Shown: positions 6,295-14,244, counted from the stretch's first letter. The stretch is DNA of 15,099 nucleotides from Microcaldota archaeon (GCA_021792235.1 JAJYVC010000024.1:1-15099), one strand, 5' to 3'. Program-made: numbers and translations. Notes: generated by a model not told the origin, from the sequence alone.

Positions 6295-6671
6295 ATGCCG
6301 ATTTTCATGGCACCCAAAGAGAAACCTTCAGGCAGGATGTTCCCGAGTGACGTAGCTAGCGAGATAACCAAGTCTTTCCCCAATGCCCAGTCAGTAACTC
6401 CTGGAAAGGGGAGAACGGAGGTCGAAAAGGTCCAGACAAAGATTGTTCCTGACTTGCAGGGCTTGGAACGCAAGGCAGCTCAAGGCCGAGATAGAGGGCC
6501 TGGAGCAATGTCGCCATGTTTCAGATAGGTGGCAGGAGCAAGTTCTCAAATGCCATGGAGTCGGTTGGAGCAAATGTCAAGTACATAAACAATCCGCATG
6601 ACATAATAGGGCTCAGCCTTGGAATGGCGAAAAACAGAGGCGGATTAGGCCAGGGTCGCGTGCGCGACTGA
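6295..6671 (+). pseudogene. Unrecognised gene split by an apparent frameshift
   Basis: The first frame runs from ATG 6295 to a TAG at 6526-6528. A second frame, open from 6495, runs to a TGA at 6669-6671 and reads like protein (MFQIGGRSKFSNAME, VKYINNPHDIIGLSLGMAK, then a Gly/Arg-rich tail). Adding one G to the GGG at 6496-6498 joins the two into one protein of about 125 residues. The third frame over about 6482-6505 (LKAEIEGLE) also has good codons, so two lesions are possible. The N-terminal part is Lys/Pro-rich with no membrane segment. A TATA box precedes the ATG, and the end abuts the convergent glycosyltransferase gene by one base, as expected for a gene that was or is functional. I do not recognise the family. 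It may be an intact gene with a sequencing error, a decaying gene, or two small genes (the second starting at ATG 6516). Confidence 0.5.
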
Positions 6672-6672
6672 C

Positions 6673-7806
6673 TCATTTCTTGGAGACCTTTTCGAGGATC
6701 GGGTCAAGCTTCTCGAAGAAGGCGCTCCACGAGTATCTCCTCTCCACCAGCCTCCTGCCGGCTCGGCCAATGGCCTCCGCCATCGCTGCGTTCTTTGATA
6801 AGTCAAGCATCCTTTCAGCCATTTCCTGAGGCGAATTTACCAGAAAGCCGGTCTTGTTGTTCATTATCGTCTCTCTGGGCCCGCCCTCGTTCACTGATAT
6901 TATCGGCTTTGAGCTTGACATGGCTTCCAGAGGTATGAAACCGAAATCCTCGTTCATGGCAGCGAAGAGCACTGCCGTGGAGCTCGAGTAGAGACTCCTG
7001 AGTTGCCTGTCGTTAACGTTCGTCTTGAATACAACATTTGACCCTTTTGACATGGCCTTAAGCTTATTGAAGTATTTCTGGTGTTCAGGGTCCTTTGATA
7101 CAGTTCCGGCAATTACAAGTTTGTATCTGCTGTCCCTAGATTTCTTGATGAACTGATTGAATGCATTTATCACGTAGTCCTGCCTCTTGTTGACGACTAT
7201 CCTAGATGGATAGAGGAAATATCTTTCGTCGCCTGAATTTGTGAAATTCTCGCAATCTATTCCGGGATTTATCACTGTGGCTTCCCTGCCATAGTATTTT
7301 TTTATGCGCTCATTGGTGGTATTGCTGTTTGTCGCTATCTCTTCTATCCTTTTTGTTATCCCCTTAGCTATTAGCTTGTACGTGCCTACCAGCGCGGCGT
7401 ACACAAGCTTATCCTTGTATGACCTGTTCTGCATCCTGGTCTCATAAAGGTCGTACACCTCCCTTGGAGGGGTGTGGCAGTACCATAGAACTCTTTCGTT
7501 CTTGTTCCTTATCCATTCGCTAGGCGATATGTGAGGATTGAGTACGTCATAGTCTTCCCTGATCTTCATGTTGTAGAAATTGTATCCATACCTGAAGCCC
7601 TGAGATGCGCGGTATGGTAGCTTGCTTGATAGGGGCACATCCCTGCCCATCACGCGTATGTCCAGCTCGGAGAATTCTGGAAATGTTGCATCCTTGTCAT
7701 ACTCTAGAGTGTATATGCTGGCATCATAGTGCTGGGCAACCTTAAGTATCACGCGCTCTACGCCGCCCCTGAGGTTGAGATATGGCTGGAGCAGAATTAA
7801 TTTCAT
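6673..7806 (-). CDS. Glycosyltransferase family 4 (GT-B fold), likely N-glycan assembly
   Basis: Retaining GT-B glycosyltransferase of 377 residues, cytosolic or at the inner membrane face, adding a sugar from a nucleotide sugar to a lipid-linked glycan. The N-terminal domain starts KLILLQPYLNLRGGVERV (2-19) with the acceptor-side GGVER loop, and WYCHTPPREVYDLY occupies 108-121. The C-terminal donor domain has FLYPSRIVVNKRQDYVINAF (197-216) with the R/K phosphate-binding pair, VIAG (231-234), and the EX7E signature EDFGFIPLE (286-294). GGPRE (308-312) follows. No membrane helix is seen. The ATG at 7804-7806 lies 15 bases after the aglB stop, so the two are almost certainly co-transcribed and may be translationally coupled, because no good Shine-Dalgarno site is visible. 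Linkage to aglB suggests a role in building the glycan that AglB transfers. The exact sugar cannot be inferred. Confidence 0.9.
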   Translation of the reverse strand: MKLILLQPYLNLRGGVERVILKVAQHYDASIYTLEYDKDATFPEFSELDIRVMGRDVPLSSKLPYRASQGFRYGYNFYNMKIREDYDVLNPHISPSEWIRNKNERVLWYCHTPPREVYDLYETRMQNRSYKDKLVYAALVGTYKLIAKGITKRIEEIATNSNTTNERIKKYYGREATVINPGIDCENFTNSGDERYFLYPSRIVVNKRQDYVINAFNQFIKKSRDSRYKLVIAGTVSKDPEHQKYFNKLKAMSKGSNVVFKTNVNDRQLRSLYSSSTAVLFAAMNEDFGFIPLEAMSSSKPIISVNEGGPRETIMNNKTGFLVNSPQEMAERMLDLSKNAAMAEAIGRAGRRLVERRYSWSAFFEKLDPILEKVSKK

Positions 7807-7815
7807 AGCATTAAA

Positions 7816-7829
7816 CTGGCATCAGCCAG
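7816..7829 (-). other. Small hairpin at the aglB/GT4 junction
   Basis: CTGGC (7816-7820) and GCCAG (7825-7829) flank a 4-base loop and enclose the aglB stop codon (7822-7824). In the mRNA the hairpin sits about 10 bases before the GT4 start codon, where it could influence translational coupling or mRNA processing. It is short and could be chance. Confidence 0.3.
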
Positions 7830-10800
7830 GTATGGTGTAGTTGTTCTTGACATATGCTGGCTTCTTTGTGACAGTTGGCAGAGTGCCACTGAAATTCTCA
7901 AGGCTGTATATCATTATCTGGTGCGTGCTATTGACATAGTTTATGCCGGTGAAGTTGTTAGGGTATACTAGTTTAAAGCCTTTGCCAAGCCTGCCAAGGA
8001 AGAATCCCCTGTAGTAGGTTGAATTGTAGAACTCAGAAGGCGCATTGGTTACCGTGTCGTTAGGGCCGTTTGGTGCGTAGAGAAGCAGGAAGCTCACGAA
8101 CTCCTGTCCGGATATGGTGGTGGCGCCTCCATAGAACGCAGTGCTTATTATGGCATTGGTCTTTGATCCGTTTGCGTTGAGCAGGTATGTCGGATTTCCT
8201 GTCTGCAGGAAGGATTCAGGTATGCAGTAGCTTGTGTTAAGCGCAGACGCACCGAGTATTGGTACTCCTCGCAGCGCGACTGTAGTAGAGTTGCCCGGGA
8301 AGCTGCAGTAGGTGTTCACTCCAAGGGTACCGCTTGAGGTAGGTATTGGGACTAGGAGATAGACCGGATCATGATTTATTTCGCAGTTGGAGGTGCCAAG
8401 TGCGAATGGCTGTCCCTGCGCCTTGCCAGCCTGCAGTGCAAACTGCAGCCCTGTCTGGTTCACGTAGGTGCATGCAAGGAAGTCTAGTGCACCCCATTTT
8501 GGCACGAGCTGGTCGTCAAATAGTATGTACTTGGCCTGCACGCTGTCCATGTAGCTTGATATTTCTGAGTTGTTGAATCCGTCCTTGGCGTTGAACACAT
8601 AGTGCGCGGCGGCCTGGTAATCGGCCATTGGGACAGAGTTGTCTCCTCTAAGGACTGCATTGCTGTTTCCGAACCAGTTTATCCAGTCTCCATAGTCCCA
8701 CCATGACAATATCCTTGGACCATATGGGCCGACATTTGTCCTCATCCACGCAGTTGCTGCCAGCCAGTAATTAGGGACAGTGTTGCAGTAAAGCACGGAT
8801 CCTAGCGCGTTGCTCTGGTTAGCTATTGTGCTGCAGTTTGGATTAGAGGCTGCGGTGAGTAATTGGTAAGCCACTGGAGCAGCTTCGGCTATGAGTATCA
8901 CGACTCCGGCCACTGCGATGGCCTTCTTGGCCGTCTCTGACCAGTCTTTCGAGTAATAAATTGACAGTTCGCCTATGATTACACATATGGCAAGTATATA
9001 TGCCACCCCGAAATGGGGCAGGTACTTCACTTCTATCATTCCGGCAATGGTCAGGGGCCATACCGCGGCGAGGGCCAGGACACTGGATTTTGAGTTTCTG
9101 TTGATTGCAGCTAGTATTGAAAGCGCAGAAAATAGAATAAGTACGGCCCATACGATTATGCTTATGCCACCTATGCTGTCACCTATTATCCCGAAACCTC
9201 CAGGCCCGAAGTCATAGGTTAGGAATCCGGTGGGTGCATATTCTTGCACGGTCATGAACAGGGGCGAGCTTGGCGTGGTGTAGTGCTCGCTTAGCGCAAT
9301 ATATTTCTGGAATGGATGGCCCAAAGGCGTAAATAGTATTGAAAGTATCGCAATTATTACTACGGCAGCAGACCATATCAAGTATGTCATATTGTCAAGT
9401 TTTGGAATCATGCGCCTATCTTTAGCAAGCTTTGGAGGATACTCTATGAATGCCACAAGCACAAGTGCGAGTATGGGGAATGAGACTATGACAGGTATGC
9501 CAAATATGGAAGGCGTGACCTGGGCAAGCGTGGCATCGTATGCTCCGTATGGTATGTAGAATAGCACTATTACGGCAAGCATCACCATATTCATTATGTA
9601 GAAATCCCTGTTGTCACTAGATTTGAATATGTTGATGAGACCCTGCACGACTATGTATGCAGAGAGCACCGCTGCTGGCACTGTGAAGTAGTGCGCCCCG
9701 AGGAAGTTTGACGCAAAGGCTATGCCTGCAAGTATTGCATATCTTTTCTCCTTTGGATTGTTAACTGCGAGAATGTATGCGGCATAGAAGAAGAACAGAG
9801 CGAATATGCCCCATGGCTCAAGGAGCTGCTCCCCTGCAATGAATGTTGTTATCAATACAGGCATTGATGCAGCAAGACCTGCACCTATTATCGCTGGGTA
9901 TTCGCCGTATTCGTGGTAAAGGAACATGAACACAGCGAAGACCAGGAGCGCTGCTGTTATCGGAGGATACCAGCTGCTGACAAACGATAGCTGAGTGGTG
10001 TTTATGGTAGTGCTTGCCGGATTCGCACCTGCAAGATTGTACCAATATGCTTCCAGGTATGGAACCAGTGGCTGTATCCTGTGGAAGGTGCCATTAACTA
10101 GGCTAGGCCATGCCGCATGGTCGTACAGCAGCTGATGGCCGTACGTTAGTATGTATTGGGTGCTTATCATATCGAAGTAAGGATCGAACTCAAAATATGC
10201 TGGTGCGTTTGATATGCTAAGCATCCTTGAGGCGAAAGTGAGCAGCATTATAACTATCAAAGCTATCCATATTATATTGCTCTGGGGCTGTTCTGAAAGC
10301 TTTGCAACGCCCCCGCTGTTCAACAGCTTCTTCTCTTCGGCCTCATGCTGCTCGAAGAGGCGGCGTTCCTGATCCCTGTGCAATTCCGTTATCTTCTGCT
10401 TCTCCTCCGCGCCTGCAGCTGCGAGCATGTCTAGCTCGTCTTCATGCTTCCTCTGCAGCTCAAGCTCCTCGTTCTCGTGGTCCTTTATAAGTTTTATGTC
10501 GGTGTTAAGCTCGGATATTGCGCTCCTTAATGATGCTATCCTCTTCTTGTAGTCTCTTTCTATCTCCTTCTTTACGCCCAGATTGGTCTTGGCCATGAAA
10601 TTTAGGTGTGTGCCTTCGAAGGCTCCCTGCTGCACGCAAAGCACTATACCTATTATTGTAAGTATGACCACGTCTGCATTGTACAGGCTGTTGGAGAACG
10701 AGAAGATTGGTGATACTGGTATGAGGTAGGATTCAAGCCACACCAGAGTTGGGGGGAATATCAGGCCGAATATGAATCCTATGACTGCTATCTCGAACAG

Positions 10801-10896
10801 GTGCAGGCCTGTTTTTTTCAGGAGAGCCAAGGAAAGCAGGAATCCTGGCACAATTATTGACAGAGCGCCGATTATAAGCGGGATTATAATAGACAT
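7822..10896 (-). CDS. aglB: Oligosaccharyltransferase STT3/AglB with extra N-terminal membrane and coiled-coil module
   Basis: Transfers a lipid-linked glycan to Asn in N-X-S/T sequons on the outer face of the membrane; archaea use this single subunit. Catalytic marks: FEFDPYFD (235-242) in the first outer loop with metal-binding D238, TVQE (549-552) matching the SVSE/TIxE glutamate motif, and WWDYGDW (732-738), which reads the +2 Ser/Thr. About ten further membrane helices lie between 207 and 680; the rest is the soluble C-terminal domain. The usual STT3 fold begins at about 205. Before it are three extra membrane helices (3-25, 33-54, 75-90) and a highly charged coiled coil (about 105-195), probably cytosolic by the positive-inside rule. 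The second DxD motif appears degenerate (GEQLLEP at 355-361). At 1024 residues it is at the long end of the family. ATG 10896 is preceded by an AT-rich promoter shared with the divergent gene at 10977. First gene of a two-gene operon with the GT4 enzyme. Confidence 0.94.
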   Translation of the reverse strand: MSIIIPLIIGALSIIVPGFLLSLALLKKTGLHLFEIAVIGFIFGLIFPPTLVWLESYLIPVSPIFSFSNSLYNADVVILTIIGIVLCVQQGAFEGTHLNFMAKTNLGVKKEIERDYKKRIASLRSAISELNTDIKLIKDHENEELELQRKHEDELDMLAAAGAEEKQKITELHRDQERRLFEQHEAEEKKLLNSGGVAKLSEQPQSNIIWIALIVIMLLTFASRMLSISNAPAYFEFDPYFDMISTQYILTYGHQLLYDHAAWPSLVNGTFHRIQPLVPYLEAYWYNLAGANPASTTINTTQLSFVSSWYPPITAALLVFAVFMFLYHEYGEYPAIIGAGLAASMPVLITTFIAGEQLLEPWGIFALFFFYAAYILAVNNPKEKRYAILAGIAFASNFLGAHYFTVPAAVLSAYIVVQGLINIFKSSDNRDFYIMNMVMLAVIVLFYIPYGAYDATLAQVTPSIFGIPVIVSFPILALVLVAFIEYPPKLAKDRRMIPKLDNMTYLIWSAAVVIIAILSILFTPLGHPFQKYIALSEHYTTPSSPLFMTVQEYAPTGFLTYDFGPGGFGIIGDSIGGISIIVWAVLILFSALSILAAINRNSKSSVLALAAVWPLTIAGMIEVKYLPHFGVAYILAICVIIGELSIYYSKDWSETAKKAIAVAGVVILIAEAAPVAYQLLTAASNPNCSTIANQSNALGSVLYCNTVPNYWLAATAWMRTNVGPYGPRILSWWDYGDWINWFGNSNAVLRGDNSVPMADYQAAAHYVFNAKDGFNNSEISSYMDSVQAKYILFDDQLVPKWGALDFLACTYVNQTGLQFALQAGKAQGQPFALGTSNCEINHDPVYLLVPIPTSSGTLGVNTYCSFPGNSTTVALRGVPILGASALNTSYCIPESFLQTGNPTYLLNANGSKTNAIISTAFYGGATTISGQEFVSFLLLYAPNGPNDTVTNAPSEFYNSTYYRGFFLGRLGKGFKLVYPNNFTGINYVNSTHQIMIYSLENFSGTLPTVTKKPAYVKNNYTIPG

Positions 10897-10907
10897 TATA
10901 TCATTTA

Positions 10908-10945
10908 CGAGAAGTAATTAATATCTGCAAGATTATGAATAGTAT
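10908..10945. promoter_or_regulatory. Bidirectional promoter region between aglB and geranylgeranyl reductase
   Basis: The 80-base gap between the two divergent starts holds one AT-rich block, GTAATTAATATC (10913-10924), that can be read as a TATA element on both strands. On the minus strand it lies about 22 bases from the aglB ATG, giving a near-leaderless start. On the plus strand it would give a leader of about 30 bases. A second plus-strand candidate is GATTATGAATAG (10931-10942). Confidence 0.4.
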
Positions 10946-10976
10946 CATTGGCAAGGGTTATTAACGTTGTGCTTTG

Positions 10977-12077
10977 ATGCGGTATTTGATATCTGTTATA
11001 GGCGCTGGGACTGCTGGCCTTATAGCCGCAAGGAGGCTTGGGGAGCTTGGATTCGATTCTACAGTATATGAACAGAAGCAGGAACTCGGCGTGCCTGTGA
11101 GGGCCTCTGGAATACTCTCGCTAACAGGATTGGGCAGGCTGGGCGTAGATTATTCCGGCTGTGTGACAAACGTGCTTTACGGAGCAAACCTGCACGCTGG
11201 CGGAAGGACGCTCAGAGTAGTGTCAAAAAAGCCTGTTGCAAACGTGCTGGACAGGAAGATGTTGAATGACGCCTGCTATCGGCAGGCAGAGAAGAACGGG
11301 GCGAAGCTGATAATGGGAAGAAGGATGACCGGTAATGCACTTGACGAATTGTCGAAGGGAGGCATAGTGATAGGCGCTGATGGCGCAGTATCTTCCGTTG
11401 CCAGGCATTTTGGATTCGACGGCATAAAGAAATTTGCGCTGACCTACAAAGCGGAATTCGATGTTGAGGCTCCAGAAAGCGGGATTGTTGACCTGTTCTT
11501 CGATAAATATTCTTTTAACGGCCTCTTTGCCTGGACATGCCCTAACAGAAAAGACCTGCTGGAAGTCGGGGTAGGACTCTGCGGAGGTATGAATGCGAAG
11601 GAGGCATTCATGAAGTTCCTAAGAAACAAGGAGATCTTGGACTTGGTGGGTGGCAGGAAGGCAGTCGCTGAAGGTGCATCTATGATACCACTTAGCATGA
11701 GAAAGCACATAGTTGATGAAAAAAGAAGGGTGCTGCTCATAGGAGACGCCGCAGGGCAGGTTAAGGCCACTACTGGCGGAGGCATAATATTCGGTGGGAG
11801 CGGAGCGCTAATAGCCGCAGATGCTGTTGCCAGGCATATAAAGGATGGCAAGGCACTAAATAGTTATGAGACCGAATTCAGGAAGAAGCATGATCTTGAC
11901 CTGAAGCTTCATTCTGTCATACACAGGATATACGGTTCCATGGGACCGTCAGCTATGGGAAAGATGATTTCAACGCTCAACGCACTGGGAATGTCAAGAT
12001 TCCTGTCAGATTATGGAGATATGGACAGGCCTTCTCTAGTATTAAAGCGATTTTTCCTCAGAAGGCTTGCCAGATGA
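10977..12077 (+). CDS. Geranylgeranyl reductase family FAD-dependent oxidoreductase (archaeal lipid saturation)
   Basis: Flavoprotein of the COG0644 family; in archaea it reduces the double bonds of digeranylgeranyl phospholipids to give saturated isoprenoid membranes. The N-terminus has the FAD Rossmann motif GAGTAG (9-14) and an acidic E at the end of the second strand (YEQK, 31-34). FAWTCP (183-188) corresponds to the family substrate motif YxWxFP. GDAAGQVKATTGGGI (256-270) is the second FAD-binding region, typical of these reductases. The 366 residues match the family length. I chose ATG 10977; a TTG directly before it is in frame but unnecessary. The usual PVRC segment reads PVRASG here, so the conserved cysteine is absent. 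The last 36 bases overlap the convergent gene ending at 12042. The opposite-facing neighbour aglB is also an envelope gene. Another reductase specificity (menaquinone, dolichol or chlorophyll-type isoprenoid) is possible. Confidence 0.86.
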   Translation: MRYLISVIGAGTAGLIAARRLGELGFDSTVYEQKQELGVPVRASGILSLTGLGRLGVDYSGCVTNVLYGANLHAGGRTLRVVSKKPVANVLDRKMLNDACYRQAEKNGAKLIMGRRMTGNALDELSKGGIVIGADGAVSSVARHFGFDGIKKFALTYKAEFDVEAPESGIVDLFFDKYSFNGLFAWTCPNRKDLLEVGVGLCGGMNAKEAFMKFLRNKEILDLVGGRKAVAEGASMIPLSMRKHIVDEKRRVLLIGDAAGQVKATTGGGIIFGGSGALIAADAVARHIKDGKALNSYETEFRKKHDLDLKLHSVIHRIYGSMGPSAMGKMISTLNALGMSRFLSDYGDMDRPSLVLKRFFLRRLAR

Positions 12078-12563
12078 ATCCTTCAGGGCTCTACGGCCCA
12101 TCTCCTCCCTCAGCTTCAGTTCCTTGTTTATCTTCTCGAGCTCCTCCCCTTTCAGGACCTTCGTGAGTATGTACTTTGAGTATTCTGAGGAGATCTGGGA
12201 CAGGCTAACTAGTATGGAGTTGAGATGCCCGGCTTTTATTACATAATCGCCTTCCGGCTTGAGGACCTCTATGCCCACTGGCGAGAAATTGAATACTACA
12301 TGGATGAGGGCGCCCAGGTCGTTGAAGAGCACAGTGACTATGGCGTTTGTTGAGTACACGTCCTCGAGCTTCATTGGGTCATCTATGCTTCCGGCAGCGT
12401 ATATTACTCCCGGAGACTTCAGAAGCCTCTCGTTTATCAGGTCAGCCATAAGCGGCTGTAGCTCCTCTGCCTTCTCGCTCTGCATGTCGAAATAGAGCTT
12501 TACGAGCAGGCCTCCGCTTGCCAGTGTCCTGGCAGTCACTTCACTCACTTCGCTCTTTGCCAT
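12042..12563 (-). CDS. Conserved archaeal hypothetical protein, 173 residues
   Basis: Function unknown. From memory the pattern resembles an uncharacterised protein widespread in euryarchaea: TLASGGLLVKLYFDM near the start, SPGVIYAAGSIDDP (50-63), YSTNAIVTVLF, PVGIEVLKP and LSQISSEYSKYIL. The order suggests an alpha/beta domain followed by a charged helical tail (GEELEKINKELKLREEMGRR, about 138-157). No membrane segments or cysteines are present. It starts four bases after the hisS stop, with no clear Shine-Dalgarno site, so translational coupling in a thioredoxin-hisS operon is likely. The C-terminal 11 codons overlap the end of the convergent geranylgeranyl reductase gene by 36 bp. Link to histidyl-tRNA synthetase is by position only. 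Confidence 0.8.
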   Translation of the reverse strand: MAKSEVSEVTARTLASGGLLVKLYFDMQSEKAEELQPLMADLINERLLKSPGVIYAAGSIDDPMKLEDVYSTNAIVTVLFNDLGALIHVVFNFSPVGIEVLKPEGDYVIKAGHLNSILVSLSQISSEYSKYILTKVLKGEELEKINKELKLREEMGRRALKDSSGKPSEEKSL

Positions 12564-12567
12564 GGTA

Positions 12568-13866
12568 TCATTTCTTCAGCTGTGATATTGCAGCGTCAAT
12601 ATCTAAAAGCTCTTCAGTGCCCGTCTGCATATCCTTGATCTTTATCTTGCCGGCCTCACGCTCCTTGCTTCCTGCTATGGCGACGAAGCGGATGCCAAGG
12701 GAGTTGGAATACTCTAGCTGCTTTGATATTCCCTTATCAGTGACATTTAGATCCGCATATATGCCTGCATCTCGCAGTTTATTGGCAACAGATATCGAGT
12801 AGTCTAGGTTTTCAGCGCCTACCTGCGCTATGAACACATTGGCATAGGTCCTTGGACCATCCTCCTTGCTCAGCAGTTCAAATATCCTGCTTATGCCTAT
12901 TGAAGATCCTACTGCGGGGAAGCTAGATTTAGAGTATGATCCAATAAGCCGGTCATATCTGCCACCGGAAGCTATTGAGGGCAGTTTACCTTCGGTCGTC
13001 TGTATTATTACCTCCCATACGAGCCCAGTATAATAATCAAGGCCGCGCGCTAGGGAGAGATCTATGCTCACCTCGTCCTTAACGCCGAACTTATGGAGGG
13101 CAGATATGAGCGACCTTAACCGCTCAGTCTCAGGTTTGGAGTTTTCCACATTCACCTCCAGTTTCTTAAGCTTGTCGTCGTTGGGCATGCGTTCGTTTAT
13201 GAAGGAGAGCATGACCTGCGCGTCGTTATCCTGCATGCCTGCGGCTTTGAGCTGGTTTATGGCTTCTGGAGCGCCTATCTTTGGCATCTTGTCCAGTATC
13301 TTCATGACGTTGGCGCGTTTGTCCGCGGGTATCTTGAAATGCCCAAGCACGAGATCTAGAAGCGGCCTGCTGTTTACGAGTATCAGGCAGTTCCTTACGC
13401 CCAGTGCTGCCAGAGCGTCCATGGTGGTCGCTATGCATTCCGCGTCGCTGACTATGTCGGAGCTTCCTATTATGTCTATGTCGGCCTGGGTGAATTCCCT
13501 GTACCTGAGCTTTTGGGGTTCATCCCTCCTCCATGCAGAGCCTATCTGGTACCTCTTGAATGGGAGAGGTATGTCCTTATTCATTGCCATGAATCTGGCA
13601 AGCGGAACAGTGAAGTCGAATCTCAGGGCAGTCTCCTTGCCCTCCATGAAGTACATCTCCTTTCCGGATTCCTCTCCGTATGCCTTTGCATTGAGGACCT
13701 CCGTATTCTCCAATGATGGAGTGATTAGGGGCGCAAAGCCATGCCTCTTGAATATCTCTTCGACTACGGCCAGCACTTCCTTGAGATGTATCGACTCCCT
13801 AGGATCAAAGTCCCTCATTCCCCTCGGTACATCAACAACCGAGCCCTGCGGCGTCTTTATTGACAT
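12568..13866 (-). CDS. hisS: Histidyl-tRNA synthetase (class II)
   Basis: Charges tRNA-His with histidine in the cytosol; normally a homodimer. At 432 residues it has the usual length. The N-terminal catalytic core has PRGMRDF (14-20), the motif 1 region around PLITPSLENTEVL (46-58), and motif 2 FKRYQIGSAWRRDEPQ (103-118) leading into RYREFTQADIDIIG (121-134). The histidine-specific HisA loop LARGLDYYTG (272-281) and GGRYD (301-305) follow. Motif 3 is VGSSIGISRI (319-328). The C-terminal anticodon-binding domain starts at about 342 (YANVFIAQVG). HisS rather than the HisZ paralogue is indicated by the intact motif 2 arginine and HisA loop and by the complete C-terminal domain. The ATG at 13864-13866 lies 14 bases after the thioredoxin stop, so the genes form an operon; the Shine-Dalgarno site is weak. 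Confidence 0.97.
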   Translation of the reverse strand: MSIKTPQGSVVDVPRGMRDFDPRESIHLKEVLAVVEEIFKRHGFAPLITPSLENTEVLNAKAYGEESGKEMYFMEGKETALRFDFTVPLARFMAMNKDIPLPFKRYQIGSAWRRDEPQKLRYREFTQADIDIIGSSDIVSDAECIATTMDALAALGVRNCLILVNSRPLLDLVLGHFKIPADKRANVMKILDKMPKIGAPEAINQLKAAGMQDNDAQVMLSFINERMPNDDKLKKLEVNVENSKPETERLRSLISALHKFGVKDEVSIDLSLARGLDYYTGLVWEVIIQTTEGKLPSIASGGRYDRLIGSYSKSSFPAVGSSIGISRIFELLSKEDGPRTYANVFIAQVGAENLDYSISVANKLRDAGIYADLNVTDKGISKQLEYSNSLGIRFVAIAGSKEREAGKIKIKDMQTGTEELLDIDAAISQLKK

Positions 13867-13880
13867 TCATATCAGCGAGA

Positions 13881-14195
13881 TCAGAGGTTCTTGTCTAGCC
13901 ATTTCTTCAATGACTCTTTCGGCAGAGCGCCGACAGACATGGCCTTGACTTCGCCGTTCTCGAAAAGAAGCACGCTTGGTATGCTCATTATGTTGTATTT
14001 ACCCGCTATTTCGGAGTTCTCGTCTGTGTTGAGCTTGCCGAACTTTACCTTGGGTTCATACGACTTTGAGACCTCGTCTACTATTGGCGAGAATATCCTG
14101 CATGGACCGCACCATTCGGCCCAGAAATCAACCACCACGGGGCTCTTTGACTTCAGGACTTCCTCATCGAAATTCTTAGTCGTGAATTCCATCAT
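13881..14195 (-). CDS. trxA: Thioredoxin
   Basis: Small cytosolic dithiol-disulfide oxidoreductase of 104 residues (103 if the second ATG is used). The active site WCGPC occupies 28-32, preceded by VVVDFWAE and followed by RIFSPIVDEV. The buried Asp is D23 and the cis-proline is P73 in MSIPSV. VLLFENGEV and a C-terminal amphipathic helix complete the fold. No signal peptide is seen. Two adjacent ATG codons (14193-14195 and 14190-14192) start the gene; a GGTGA Shine-Dalgarno site at 14200-14204 is four bases from the first and seven from the second, so the second is equally plausible. It heads the operon with hisS and the 173-residue hypothetical gene. Confidence 0.97.
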   Translation of the reverse strand: MMEFTTKNFDEEVLKSKSPVVVDFWAEWCGPCRIFSPIVDEVSKSYEPKVKFGKLNTDENSEIAGKYNIMSIPSVLLFENGEVKAMSVGALPKESLKKWLDKNL

Positions 14196-14199
14196 TAAA

Positions 14200-14204
14200 T
14201 CACC
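14200..14204 (-). promoter_or_regulatory. Shine-Dalgarno site of thioredoxin gene
   Basis: GGTGA on the minus strand. Its distance fits either of the two tandem ATG codons; seven bases to the second is the more usual spacing. Confidence 0.7.
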
Positions 14205-14232
14205 GATTCAGCATGACAATCACGCATCAAAG

Positions 14233-14244
14233 TAATATAAGCTT
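14233..14244 (-). promoter_or_regulatory. TATA box for the thioredoxin-hisS operon
   Basis: The minus strand reads AGCTTATATTAC, placing transcription start near 14212 and leaving a leader of about 17 bases that contains the GGTGA site. Confidence 0.5.

Noticed and set aside
10302..10490. Plus-strand Arg/Pro-rich open frame opposite the AglB coiled coil
   Set aside because: Its composition is the mirror of the charged coiled-coil codons; it has no start context and no family resemblance.
13064..13948. Open frame of 294 codons antisense to hisS and running into the thioredoxin gene
   Set aside because: Reverse-strand shadow of two well-supported genes; low-complexity Ser/Leu composition and no promoter or motif.
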